Shown in pieces: positions 26,282 to 34,435 of a DNA stretch of 64,000 bases; the stretch's first letter is position 1, and each line of letters opens with the position of its first letter. Below the pieces are notes generated by a model, which saw nothing but the letters and a program-made list of their open reading frames with translations, had not been told where the DNA came from and made no database searches. Source of the DNA: JACMLD01 sp039916305 (GTDB lineage Bacteria > Bacteroidota > Bacteroidia > Chitinophagales > Chitinophagaceae); assembly GCA_039916305.1 (NCBI GenBank), contig JBDSLR010000026.1:1-64000 (forward strand), given 5' to 3'. The position numbers and the translations under genes were made by a program.

Positions 26282-26320
26282 AAAAAAAGGCGGTTGCGTC
26301 CATACAACTGCCTTTTTTTT
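26282..26320. terminator. Bidirectional intrinsic terminator between czcA-like and tonB genes
   Basis: Stem GGCGGTTG/CAACTGCC (26289-26296 with 26305-26312, one G-U pair on the plus strand) flanked by seven A and eight or more T. It can serve the efflux operon on plus and the tonB genes on minus. Confidence 0.85.
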
Positions 26321-26375
26321 TGAAAAGTTTAATGGTTAATAGCACAGTACCGCATTATTATTAACCTGTCATTTA

Positions 26376-27194
26376 TTACTCCATAATTTTGAAAGTAATG
26401 GGTTGCTTTTTATGAGATTTAACATGTCGTCCGTTTTGCAGTGCCGGTATCCATTTACCGCTTTTTTGAATAACGGCAATTGCCGCCGCACGCAATTCCC
26501 CAGGGCCGCTTAAAGCGTTTATATTACTAATATTACCTTCTTCGTCTACAACAAACTGAACTAACACCGTGCCCTGCACAGCAATATCTGCAGCCTCCTG
26601 CGGATAAACAAGATGGCGGTTAAGGAAGGTGCCCCAAGCTGACAACCCTCCCGGGTACTGCGATTCAATTTCTACTGGTTCAAATCTACCATCGCCTGCG
26701 TCTTGCTTTTTTGGCTGGCTCACAACACCTTTCGCGTCTTCAACAGGTGCTTGTAATCCGTCATCTGGTTTGCCACCAATATTTGCATTTCCAATTTTTA
26801 CAGCATCCAAATCATCTTGCGCTGCAAGCGGCTTATCATCCGGCACATCTTCATCCGGGGCAATGAGAGGTTTTACAAAATCCAGCGTTTTAATTTTGGG
26901 TGGCTCAGACATTTTGGGAGGAAGGGGTGGCGGCGGAACAACTTTATGCTCTACTGGTGGCAGTGCTTTCAAATTTACATCCGGGCCAAGCAGGAGTTTA
27001 TCCTTATTAGTTTTCACTGATCCAAACAATACACAGGTCACACATACCAACAGCACCAGCAGCAATACCACCGTTAATGCTTTCATCAGCCTTTGCTGGT
27101 AATGCTTCCTGAGATCATACGCCCCATAGTCTTTGTTGCGCTCATCAAAAATAATGTCCAGTACGTCAGCAGTAAGTATATGACCGGCTTCCAT
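26376..27194 (-). CDS. TonB family energy transducer (second of a tandem pair)
   Basis: Links the proton motive force of the inner membrane to TonB-dependent receptors. The ATG at 27194 is preferred because the neighbouring paralogue begins with the same sequence (MEAGxILTADVLDIIFDxRNK); the frame stays open upstream. One transmembrane helix lies near residues 42-62. A proline-rich linker with VVPPPPLPPKMSEPP follows, and the TonB C-terminal domain covers about 178-271 (core YPQEAADIAVQGTVLVQFVVDEEG). Length 272. It follows its paralogue by 72 bases and likely shares its transcript. Confidence 0.9.
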   Translation of the reverse strand: MEAGHILTADVLDIIFDERNKDYGAYDLRKHYQQRLMKALTVVLLLVLLVCVTCVLFGSVKTNKDKLLLGPDVNLKALPPVEHKVVPPPPLPPKMSEPPKIKTLDFVKPLIAPDEDVPDDKPLAAQDDLDAVKIGNANIGGKPDDGLQAPVEDAKGVVSQPKKQDAGDGRFEPVEIESQYPGGLSAWGTFLNRHLVYPQEAADIAVQGTVLVQFVVDEEGNISNINALSGPGELRAAAIAVIQKSGKWIPALQNGRHVKSHKKQPITFKIME

Positions 27195-27266
27195 AATTGT
27201 AATTTTTTTACAGGTAAATGAATATCTTCTCAAAGGTTTGCAGGCAGGCTTTTCACCAGCCATTGC

Positions 27267-28088
27267 TTATTCCGGTAACCTGAAAACAATGGGTTGTTTT
27301 TTATAAGATTTAACGGGTTTCCCATTTTGTATGGCAGCCGTCCATTTGCTGCTTTGCTTAATGACCGCCACAGCTGCTGCGCGCAATTCCTGCGGCCCGC
27401 TGATGGCTGTTACATCACTTACATTCCCCTGCAAATCCACAATAAACTGGATCACTACCGTGCCCTGTACATTATTGTCTACAGCATCCTGCGGATAATT
27501 TAGCTTGCGGTTCAGAAAAGCAGCCCATGCACTGGTACCACCCGGATACTGGGATTCTATTTCAACTTTTGTAAAAATAGTTTCGGCATCATCCTGTTTT
27601 TTTGGTGCATCCACAACACCAGTCTTTTCATTAACCGGCGGCGCCATTAAATTATCGTCTTCTTTCCCCTCCACATTGGCCAATCCTATTTTAGTATTAT
27701 CCAAGTCTGTTTGTTCAGGAGGCTTTTCATCGTCCGGCACCTTATCATCAGGTGTTACCAAAAATTTGGTAAACATTTTTGTTTTAATGGGTGCCAGTCC
27801 CTGCTTTACCGGTGGCGGAATAACCACCTGCTCCTCCGGCTTTTTCTTGTCAGCAATATTATCCAGGGTAATTTCTGCTACTACTATCTGTGCGGTAGTT
27901 GCGGGTTTGATTGCTGCAACCAGCAGATAAGTAACCATTATCAGCACCACTATCAGGAACATTGTAATAAGTGATTTTATGAGCCTGCGCTGATAATGTT
28001 TCCTGAGATCATAAGCGCCGTATGCTTTATTGCGGTCGTCAAAAATAATATCCAGCACATCAGCAGTAAGTATAGTCCCCGCTTCCAT
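27267..28088 (-). CDS. TonB family energy transducer (first of a tandem pair)
   Basis: Paralogue of the gene behind it, 273 residues, with the same plan: YGAYDLRKHYQRRL cytoplasmic part, one transmembrane helix near 43-63, a linker with only a short proline stretch (VVIPPPVKQG), and a TonB C-terminal domain (about 180-272; YPQDAVDNNVQGTVVIQFIVDLQG). The cytoplasmic and C-terminal domains are close to those of the neighbour while the linkers differ, which points to an old tandem duplication. No exbB or exbD gene is next to it. The pair could energise different receptors. Confidence 0.9.
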   Translation of the reverse strand: MEAGTILTADVLDIIFDDRNKAYGAYDLRKHYQRRLIKSLITMFLIVVLIMVTYLLVAAIKPATTAQIVVAEITLDNIADKKKPEEQVVIPPPVKQGLAPIKTKMFTKFLVTPDDKVPDDEKPPEQTDLDNTKIGLANVEGKEDDNLMAPPVNEKTGVVDAPKKQDDAETIFTKVEIESQYPGGTSAWAAFLNRKLNYPQDAVDNNVQGTVVIQFIVDLQGNVSDVTAISGPQELRAAAVAVIKQSSKWTAAIQNGKPVKSYKKQPIVFRLPE

Positions 28089-28559
28089 AATTATATAGTT
28101 TTATGTTGGTTAGATAATAAAAGCCCGGCAAGGGAATTTGCGTCCCTGTATGCAAAAGCTTACAATAATTAATTTGTGAAAATGAATGAAACAAAAACCC
28201 TGATATCTGCAGCAGTAATACCAATACCCGATCACGGCAGGTGATTACCGGCGCTCAGCTGGCTGTAATAAAAGACGATTATCTTTTCCGGAAAATTTAC
28301 TTTATACTAAGACTTTATTCCCGGCTAATTCCATAAAATAAGAAACATTTTTTATCGCCTGCCTTAGCGCAATCCTATCAAAGAAATATCCTGTTATTTT
28401 TGCGCAGTCATTTTACATGGGGGGATGACAGTTCGCTATTCGCTTCCCCTTTTCTCTTCTATGCACTTTGACCTTAACACTTTTTGTTAACGCAGCCATT
28501 TCCGCATCCATATTGCAAAGATTATCGCTGCAATCTTTTATCTGCCTCCTAGCATTAAT

Positions 28560-28567
28560 TACTTTTG
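28560..28567 (+). promoter_or_regulatory. -7 box of the porin gene (TACTTTTG)
   Basis: Fits TAnnTTTG and ends 21 bases before the ATG at 28589. No TTG lies 17-23 bases upstream. Another such box, TATTTTTG, is at 28395-28402. The remainder of the 500-base gap 28089-28588 holds no gene I can support. Confidence 0.4.
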
Positions 28568-28588
28568 TCAAGCAAATTCTTACACGGA

Positions 28589-29914
28589 ATGAAAAGAAAT
28601 GTATTCTTGCTCTTAATACTGTCTGCGGCACTTTCTGCCAGGGCACAGCTGATAAAAGATACCAGTACGCAAAAAAACTGGAGCCTGCACCTGCAGGTAA
28701 CCGGCATTCCGCAGTATCATTTTAATTTTGCCGCAAAATATTCGGGCAATAACAGCCTCCAGACATCAGAAGGCACCAAAATTTCTTTTACCAATACTTA
28801 TTATATTGGCCGAAAGCTGTGGCGTAACGCAGCTGTTTATCTAAACCCGGAAATTGCCGGTGGCGAAGGCCTCAGCAAGGCAACAGGTGTTGCCGGCTTT
28901 CCCAATGGGGAAACTTTCCGTATTGGAAGCGCAACACCCAAATTATATATTGCCCGGGCCTATCTTGAACAAAAGTTTGCGTTGGGCAGTGGCACCAGTC
29001 TTATTGAAGACGATTTAAATCAGCTGCGCGAAAATGCCACTGCATCCTACTTCTCCGTAAGACTTGGCAAATTCAGCCTGGCAGATTTTTTTGATGATAA
29101 CAGTTACAGTCATGACCCGCGGACGGATTTTATGAACTGGAGCCTGATGAGCGCTGGTGCATGGGATTATCCCGCCAATACCAGGGGCTACACCAATGGC
29201 CTGGTACTTGAAGTAAAAAAACCTGGTTGGGCTTTGCGCACTGCCATTGTGCAGGTGCCGGAATTTGCCAACGGCCAAAAACTGGATACCAGGCTCAGCG
29301 GCGCCTTTGGTATCGTGATGGAAGCAGAAAAAAGAATCGTTATAAAAAAAGATGAAAATATTGTGTTGCGGTTAGGTGGTTTTTATAATAAAGCCAATAT
29401 GGGGAATTATGATGATGCCATCCGGCAGGCCCTCCAGCAATTTTCACCCCCGGATATTACTGCCAGCAGGCAATACAGCCGTAATAAAACCGGCTTCTAT
29501 ATTAATGCCGAACAAAATTTTAAAAATGGCGGCAGCTTCTTACGCTATAGCTGGAACGATGGCGCCAATGAAACCTGGGCTTTTACCGAGATTGACCGGA
29601 GCCTTGCCGCCGGCCTTTCCTTCAATGGCAGGGCCTGGAAAAGACCAGCAGATAAATGGGGACTTGCCTACGCGGGAAATGGAATTTCAAAACCCCACCG
29701 CAATTATTTAAAGAACGGTGGTTACGGTTTTATCATCGGAGATGGCAATCTTAATTATGCTGTTGAAAATATTATTGAACTGTTCTACAGTTACCACATT
29801 ACAAAGCTGCATTTGTCGGTAAGCCCGGATTACCAGTTTATCGTTCACCCCGCCTATAATAAAGACCGGGGACCGGTGCATGTTGTGGCAATGCGGGTAC
29901 ATATTGAAATATAG
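28589..29914 (+). CDS. Carbohydrate porin (OprB-like) outer membrane protein
   Basis: Predicted outer-membrane barrel for diffusion of sugars. The ATG at 28589 gives a clean signal peptide (MKRNVFLLLILSAALSARAQ); a TTG at 28565 overlaps the predicted -7 promoter box and is rejected. The mature part matches the OprB family: WSLHLQVTGIPQYHFNF at the start, then a run with a lysine/aspartate-rich, alternating beta pattern, the motif LGKFSLADFFDDNSYSHDPR (about 163-182) typical of OprB-like proteins, and a C-terminal strand ending in ...VVAMRVHIEI. Length 441. The adjacent genes do not reveal a substrate. Confidence 0.75.
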   Translation: MKRNVFLLLILSAALSARAQLIKDTSTQKNWSLHLQVTGIPQYHFNFAAKYSGNNSLQTSEGTKISFTNTYYIGRKLWRNAAVYLNPEIAGGEGLSKATGVAGFPNGETFRIGSATPKLYIARAYLEQKFALGSGTSLIEDDLNQLRENATASYFSVRLGKFSLADFFDDNSYSHDPRTDFMNWSLMSAGAWDYPANTRGYTNGLVLEVKKPGWALRTAIVQVPEFANGQKLDTRLSGAFGIVMEAEKRIVIKKDENIVLRLGGFYNKANMGNYDDAIRQALQQFSPPDITASRQYSRNKTGFYINAEQNFKNGGSFLRYSWNDGANETWAFTEIDRSLAAGLSFNGRAWKRPADKWGLAYAGNGISKPHRNYLKNGGYGFIIGDGNLNYAVENIIELFYSYHITKLHLSVSPDYQFIVHPAYNKDRGPVHVVAMRVHIEI

Positions 29915-30117
29915 TTATAACACCGGGAAAAAATGATTATTCATCACAGCCTCATTAGTATAGTTGCGAGGTTCCTGGTTACAACTTCGCGCAGGCAGGG
30001 CCGTTTGACTGCTACCCATACACGGTCAGGACGCTATGACTGCTCTTGTTGATCTCTTACATCCTTTTCTTCTTTCTTCTCCTGGATATCCGTAATTTGT
30101 TTACCAAACTACTGCAC

Positions 30118-31557
30118 ATGAAATATATCACCAGCTGGCTGCTGCTTAGTATGCCTTTTTTTCAAACGATATCTGCACAAAACAAATCACTGAAAATTCC
30201 CGAAAACAAAAAAACAGTATTGGCATCTGTTGAGAAACACCAGCAGGAATTAATCAACCTTAGTGATTCTGTGTGGAAGTTTGCCGAAACGGCTTTAAAA
30301 GAATCGCAGTCAGCAAAAATACTTGCCGATTATGCAGAGAAAAATGGCTTTAACACACGGCGTGGCGTAGCCGAAATGCCTACCGCTTTTATAGCTGAAT
30401 ATGGATCGGGCAAGCCGGTAATCGCCATCCTGGGTGAATTTGATGCTTTGCCCGGCCTTTCACAGAAAGCGCAAGCTGCGAGGGCAGCCCTCCATGAAAA
30501 TGCACCCGGCCACGGTTGTGGCCATAATATGTTTGGCGCCGCCAGCCTAGGCGCGGCGCTGGCCATCAAAGAATTAATAGCCGCTGGAAAAATAAAAGGT
30601 ACCATTCGTTTTTATGGCACGCCTGCGGAAGAAGATATTGGCGGCAAAATATACATGGCCCGCGCGGGTTTATTTAATGATGTAGATATCTGCCTGGACT
30701 GGCACCCCGATTCTGAAAACAAGGCCAATATGCAAAGCTCGCAATCAATGGTGAGCTACCTGGTAGAATTTAAAGGCAAGAGTGCGCATGCAGCAGCAGA
30801 TCCCTGGAATGGCAAGAGTGCGCTGGATGGGGCGGAGTTTTTTACGCATGGCATCAATTACCTGCGGGAACATGTGCGCCCCAGCGTACGTATGCATTAT
30901 GTGTTTAAAAAAGCGGGCGATGTACCCAATGTGATTCCTGCAGAAGCCAGTGTATGGATCTGGCTGCGCGATTCTAAACACAGTGGAGTTGCAATAGCAG
31001 AAAAAAGAATGCGCGAAATTGCCCAGGGCGCCGCTACCATGGCAGGGGTGGAAAGCTCCATAAAATTGATGAGCGGAGATTATGAGTTGCTGGTGAATGA
31101 AACGGGCGCCAAAGCTTTACAGGCCAATATGGAACTGGTGGGACCCGTTACCTACACGCCCGAAGAAACCAGTTTTGCCAACCAGGTCATGACCGCATAC
31201 GGCAGTGAGCCAAAAGGACTCAACGGCGCCATAAAGCCATTGGAAATAACCCGCACTGATCCCGACGGCGGCTCTACAGATGTAGGCGATGTAAGTTATA
31301 TTGTACCTGAAATCACCCTGCTGGCCGCCACCGCACCTTACCAGGCACCATGGCATTCATGGGTGGTGGTAGCCTGTGGCGGTATGTCCATTGGACATAA
31401 AGGAATGCTGTTTGCTGCTAAATCTTTATCCACTACAATGGTTGATTTGTTCGAAAACGAAAAGCTGCGGCAGGATATCCGGAAAGAGTTTGACCAGCGA
31501 AAGGGCAGCGAGGTTTGGAAAGCGATGCTTCCTGAAGGGCCGCCGCCGGTGCAATAA
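30118..31557 (+). CDS. M20 family amidohydrolase (AbgB-like), exported
   Basis: Zinc peptidase/amidohydrolase that cleaves an amide bond of an acylated amino acid or similar small molecule. The ATG at 30118 begins a signal peptide (MKYITSWLLL...FFQTISAQ), so the enzyme acts outside the cytoplasm. The M20D metal sites are visible: HGCGHN near residues 133-138, the catalytic PAEE near 173-176, and the LDWHPD histidine near 195. The dimerisation domain begins after KGKSAHAAADPW. Length 479 is normal. It resembles AbgB, the p-aminobenzoyl-glutamate hydrolase subunit, but the substrate is unproven. The gene stands alone. Confidence 0.88.
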   Translation: MKYITSWLLLSMPFFQTISAQNKSLKIPENKKTVLASVEKHQQELINLSDSVWKFAETALKESQSAKILADYAEKNGFNTRRGVAEMPTAFIAEYGSGKPVIAILGEFDALPGLSQKAQAARAALHENAPGHGCGHNMFGAASLGAALAIKELIAAGKIKGTIRFYGTPAEEDIGGKIYMARAGLFNDVDICLDWHPDSENKANMQSSQSMVSYLVEFKGKSAHAAADPWNGKSALDGAEFFTHGINYLREHVRPSVRMHYVFKKAGDVPNVIPAEASVWIWLRDSKHSGVAIAEKRMREIAQGAATMAGVESSIKLMSGDYELLVNETGAKALQANMELVGPVTYTPEETSFANQVMTAYGSEPKGLNGAIKPLEITRTDPDGGSTDVGDVSYIVPEITLLAATAPYQAPWHSWVVVACGGMSIGHKGMLFAAKSLSTTMVDLFENEKLRQDIRKEFDQRKGSEVWKAMLPEGPPPVQ

Positions 31558-31563
31558 GTACAC

Positions 31564-31598
31564 ACCCCCGGCCCCTTTTTACTGGGAGGGCGGGGGAT
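31564..31598. other. GC-rich imperfect hairpin behind the amidohydrolase gene
   Basis: CCCCCGGCCC against GGGCGGGGG with one bulged base and a T-rich loop. It begins a few bases after the stop codon and may end or shield the transcript. No T run follows. Confidence 0.4.
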
Positions 31599-31752
31599 TC
31601 CACCGCATGTGTCCCTTTTGCTAACAGCAGTGGGTTATTACCCTTTTTAAATATTTATCGATACAATTAAGCTTGCAGCAGGCGTAAAAAAACTAAATTA
31701 TCAAAGCAGCTGTAATCCCACAAGACTTTACCCTGTGATGGCTCTTACCGGG

Positions 31753-31788
31753 GGGCGGGCTTCTTCAACTTGTTGGAGAAGCCCGCCC
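31753..31788. other. Long 16-bp hairpin in the gap before the E2 gene
   Basis: GGGCGGGCTTCT at 31753 pairs with the run ending in AGAAGCCCGCCC at 31788; the 16-bp stem has one G-T pair and loop CTTG. It lies about 110 bases before the E2 start and has no T run. The rest of 31599-31896 shows nothing recognisable. Confidence 0.55.
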
Positions 31789-31896
31789 GGATAAATTCGT
31801 TCGGACGGGGCGGGGATGAGGGGAAATGAAGGAATAAAACTACGTTCTCAATTGCTGTTTTTGCCTTAATTTCGGCATTCAAATCTTACCAATATT

Positions 31897-33567
31897 ATGG
31901 CTGAAGTGATACTTATGCCCCGTTTAAGTGATACCATGACCGAAGGCGTTATTGCCGCCTGGCATAAAAAAGTGGGCGATACCGTTAAGAAAGGCGATCT
32001 GCTGGCTGAAGTGGAAACAGATAAAGCCACCATGGAACTGGAAAGTTATAAAGATGGCACCCTGCTGCACATAGGCAGCGATAAAGGCGGCAAACTGCAG
32101 GTAAATGACTTGCTGGCCATTATTGGCGCCCCCGGCGAAGATGTATCCAGCCTTGTAAAGGGCGGTGCTGCCGCGCCGGCAGAAGAACCCCAAAAAGAGG
32201 CTGCGCCTGCAAAAGCCGAAGAAAAGAAAGAAGAACCTAAAAAAGAACCTGCCCCGGCTCCTGCTGCCGGTGCGTCTATGGATCTTACCAAAGTGGATGA
32301 AGTAATATTAATGCCCCGCCTGAGCGATACCATGACCGAAGGTGTTATTGCAGCCTGGCATAAAAAGGTAGGTGATGCCGTGAAGAAAGGGGATCTGCTG
32401 GCGGATGTGGAAACAGATAAGGCCACCATGGAACTGGAGAGCTATAAAAACGGTAAGCTATTATACATTGGTGCGCAAAAAGGAGACAAAGTACCCGTAA
32501 ACGCATTGCTCTGCATTATAGGCGAAGAAGGAAAAGTAGACATTGATAAAATAGTAGCCGCGGCAAAAGGCGGTGTGGCATCTCCTGATTCATCAGAACC
32601 TGCACCAGCAAAACAAGACGCTGGTTCTGGAGCTACTACCACCGCTGCTCCTGCAAAAGAAGAAGCCGCTCCTGTTGAAGCAGCAGCCAACGGACGGGTA
32701 AAAGCTTCTCCGCTTGCAAAGAAACTGGCAGCTGAAAAAGGAATTAATATTGCCCAGGTGAAGGGAAGCGGCGATGGTGGCCGCATTACCAAATCTGATA
32801 TTGATAATTACAAACCAGCTGCAGAAACAAAACAAGCTGCTACAGCTGTTTCTTCCTCCGCTTCAGCAGCAGGCGCCGCCGGCCAGGTTAGTTTTGATGA
32901 AGTACCGGTAACGCAGATGCGCAAAGCCATTGCCAAGAGTCTTGCAGGAAGTTTGTTTACGGCCCCGCATTTTTATGTTACTATGGCCATTGATATGGAC
33001 AAAGCCGTTGAGAGCCGCGCCAAACTCAATGAAGTAAGCAAGACAAAAATATCCTTTAACGATATGGTGCTAAAAGCCTGCGCCATTGCATTAAAGCAAC
33101 ACCCTGCTATCAACAGCAGTTGGCTGGGCGATAAAATACGGATTAATCACCATGTAAATATTGGTGTAGCCGTTGCCGTTCCGGATGGATTACTGGTGCC
33201 TGTAGTACGGTTCGCAGATACAAAATCGCTAAGCCAGATTGGCACAGAAGTAAAAGAATTTGCACAAAAAGCTAAAGATAAAAAATTACAACCGGCAGAT
33301 TGGGAAGGAAGCACCTTTACCATTTCTAACCTCGGTATGTTTGGTGTAGATGAATTTACAGCTATCATTAACCCGCCCGATTCCTGCATACTGGCAGTAG
33401 GCGGTATCCAACAAATACCCGTGGTAAAAGACGGCCAGGTAAAACCAGGTAACGTAATGAAAGTAACACTCAGCTGTGACCACCGCGTAGTAGACGGGGC
33501 AAGCGGTGCTGCCTTTTTACTTACGCTGAAAAGCTTGCTGGAAGAGCCGTTGCGGATGCTCATTTAA
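31897..33567 (+). CDS. Pyruvate dehydrogenase complex dihydrolipoamide acetyltransferase (E2)
   Basis: Core subunit of the pyruvate dehydrogenase complex; transfers the acetyl group from lipoamide to CoA. Two nearly identical lipoyl domains (about 1-80 and 134-212) carry the lipoylated lysines K43 and K175 in VETDKATMELES. They are joined by Ala/Pro/Lys/Glu-rich linkers. The E3-binding domain is near 268-306 (ASPLAKKLAAEKGINIAQVKGSG). The catalytic domain ends with SCDHRVVDGASG, giving the active-site H529 and D533. Length 556. The E1 and E3 genes are not adjacent. The choice of pyruvate over 2-oxoglutarate rests on the double lipoyl domain and overall resemblance. Confidence 0.93.
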   Translation: MAEVILMPRLSDTMTEGVIAAWHKKVGDTVKKGDLLAEVETDKATMELESYKDGTLLHIGSDKGGKLQVNDLLAIIGAPGEDVSSLVKGGAAAPAEEPQKEAAPAKAEEKKEEPKKEPAPAPAAGASMDLTKVDEVILMPRLSDTMTEGVIAAWHKKVGDAVKKGDLLADVETDKATMELESYKNGKLLYIGAQKGDKVPVNALLCIIGEEGKVDIDKIVAAAKGGVASPDSSEPAPAKQDAGSGATTTAAPAKEEAAPVEAAANGRVKASPLAKKLAAEKGINIAQVKGSGDGGRITKSDIDNYKPAAETKQAATAVSSSASAAGAAGQVSFDEVPVTQMRKAIAKSLAGSLFTAPHFYVTMAIDMDKAVESRAKLNEVSKTKISFNDMVLKACAIALKQHPAINSSWLGDKIRINHHVNIGVAVAVPDGLLVPVVRFADTKSLSQIGTEVKEFAQKAKDKKLQPADWEGSTFTISNLGMFGVDEFTAIINPPDSCILAVGGIQQIPVVKDGQVKPGNVMKVTLSCDHRVVDGASGAAFLLTLKSLLEEPLRMLI

Positions 33568-33588
33568 AAGACAATTTATATTGCCTGT

Positions 33589-33627
33589 AAAAAAGGAAGC
33601 CGGATAAATCATCCGGCTTCCTTTTTT
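33589..33627. terminator. Bidirectional intrinsic terminator between the E2 gene and the GIN-domain gene
   Basis: A perfect 11-bp stem GGAAGCCGGAT/ATCCGGCTTCC (33595-33605 with 33611-33621), flanked by six A on the left and six T on the right, so it works for both convergent genes. Confidence 0.93.
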
Positions 33628-33679
33628 ATAGGTTTAGGTCCGCCCCAAATACAGCATTATTGTATTTGAAGTACACTGG

Positions 33680-34210
33680 TTATTCTCCTTCACTTACTGC
33701 AGATGTTTCCATCTTAGTTTTATACCCGCTATTCTTCCGATCCCTGATTTCATAACCTTCTCCGGCCTGCACTAAAATCTTACCCGTAGATTTTAAATGC
33801 AGATCGCAATAGCCGTTAATAAATACCGCGATGGACGGGGAATGCAACGGCGAAAACGAAACAATACCTGCGTCAGCGTTAATTTCCAGTTTAGCCAGCT
33901 CTTTTACAGAAACAGTGACCTGCACTTTGCCGCGGTAAGAAATTTGCTTACGCGAAGTAATGGTTAGTACAGCATTGCTAACGGTAACCGAAATTTCCGG
34001 CACCCACCTTTCATCACCTTCAATATAAGCTTTCTTTAGTGTGTCGTTTTGCACCAATACCACATCTATATTGGCATTGACGACAATTTTCTGAAACGGT
34101 GATATAGCCAGTTCAGAAAGCACATAACCGGTATTATCGGCAATTTGTGCCTGCCCTGTCACTACAGCAGCCAGCAGCAGGGCTACAATAAAGCCCATCT
34201 TCTTTTTCAT
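33680..34210 (-). CDS. GIN domain (DUF2807) exported protein
   Basis: A 176-residue protein with a signal peptide (MKKKMGFIVALLLAAVVTGQAQ). The rest matches the GIN/DUF2807 beta-helix-like domain (head domain of putative adhesins): FQKIVVNANIDVVLVQ near 39-54 and the ladder KLEINADAGIVSF. Usual family members are about 230 residues with two turns of the domain; this one is short and ends in an acidic, Ser/Glu-rich tail. The role is unknown; a cell-surface or periplasmic structural part is likely. Single gene. Confidence 0.8.
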   Translation of the reverse strand: MKKKMGFIVALLLAAVVTGQAQIADNTGYVLSELAISPFQKIVVNANIDVVLVQNDTLKKAYIEGDERWVPEISVTVSNAVLTITSRKQISYRGKVQVTVSVKELAKLEINADAGIVSFSPLHSPSIAVFINGYCDLHLKSTGKILVQAGEGYEIRDRKNSGYKTKMETSAVSEGE

Positions 34211-34346
34211 ACTTGATAATGTTTAATAGTTAATGATTTTGTAGGGCAAATATTTGTTTTTGCAGCAAGCAATAAAACCACACATGCTATGAATTGCAGA
34301 AAAAGGCGACCGAAATGCTATTTATCCTTGTTAAACTAAAATGAGG

Positions 34347-34375
34347 AAAGCCGGTACAGGAGTTGTACCGGCTTT
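34347..34375 (-). terminator. Hairpin behind the nSTAND1 gene
   Basis: A perfect 12-bp stem AAAGCCGGTACA/TGTACCGGCTTT with a 5-base loop, 60 bases beyond the stop codon of the nSTAND1 gene. On the minus strand it is followed by the weak run CTTTCC, so termination may be partial. Confidence 0.6.
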
Positions 34376-34435
34376 TCAATATTTTACAATGCAGGAATAA
34401 AAATCTTACGTAACACTTACTGCTGTGCTGCTACT

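Noticed and set aside
27195..27263. Longer N-terminus for the second tonB gene
   Set aside because: The extra 23 residues are absent from the paralogue, which begins at the same MEAG sequence.
28413..28725. Short frames on both strands in the gap before the porin gene
   Set aside because: They overlap each other and the porin start; no domain or ribosome site. The gap is better explained as a promoter region.
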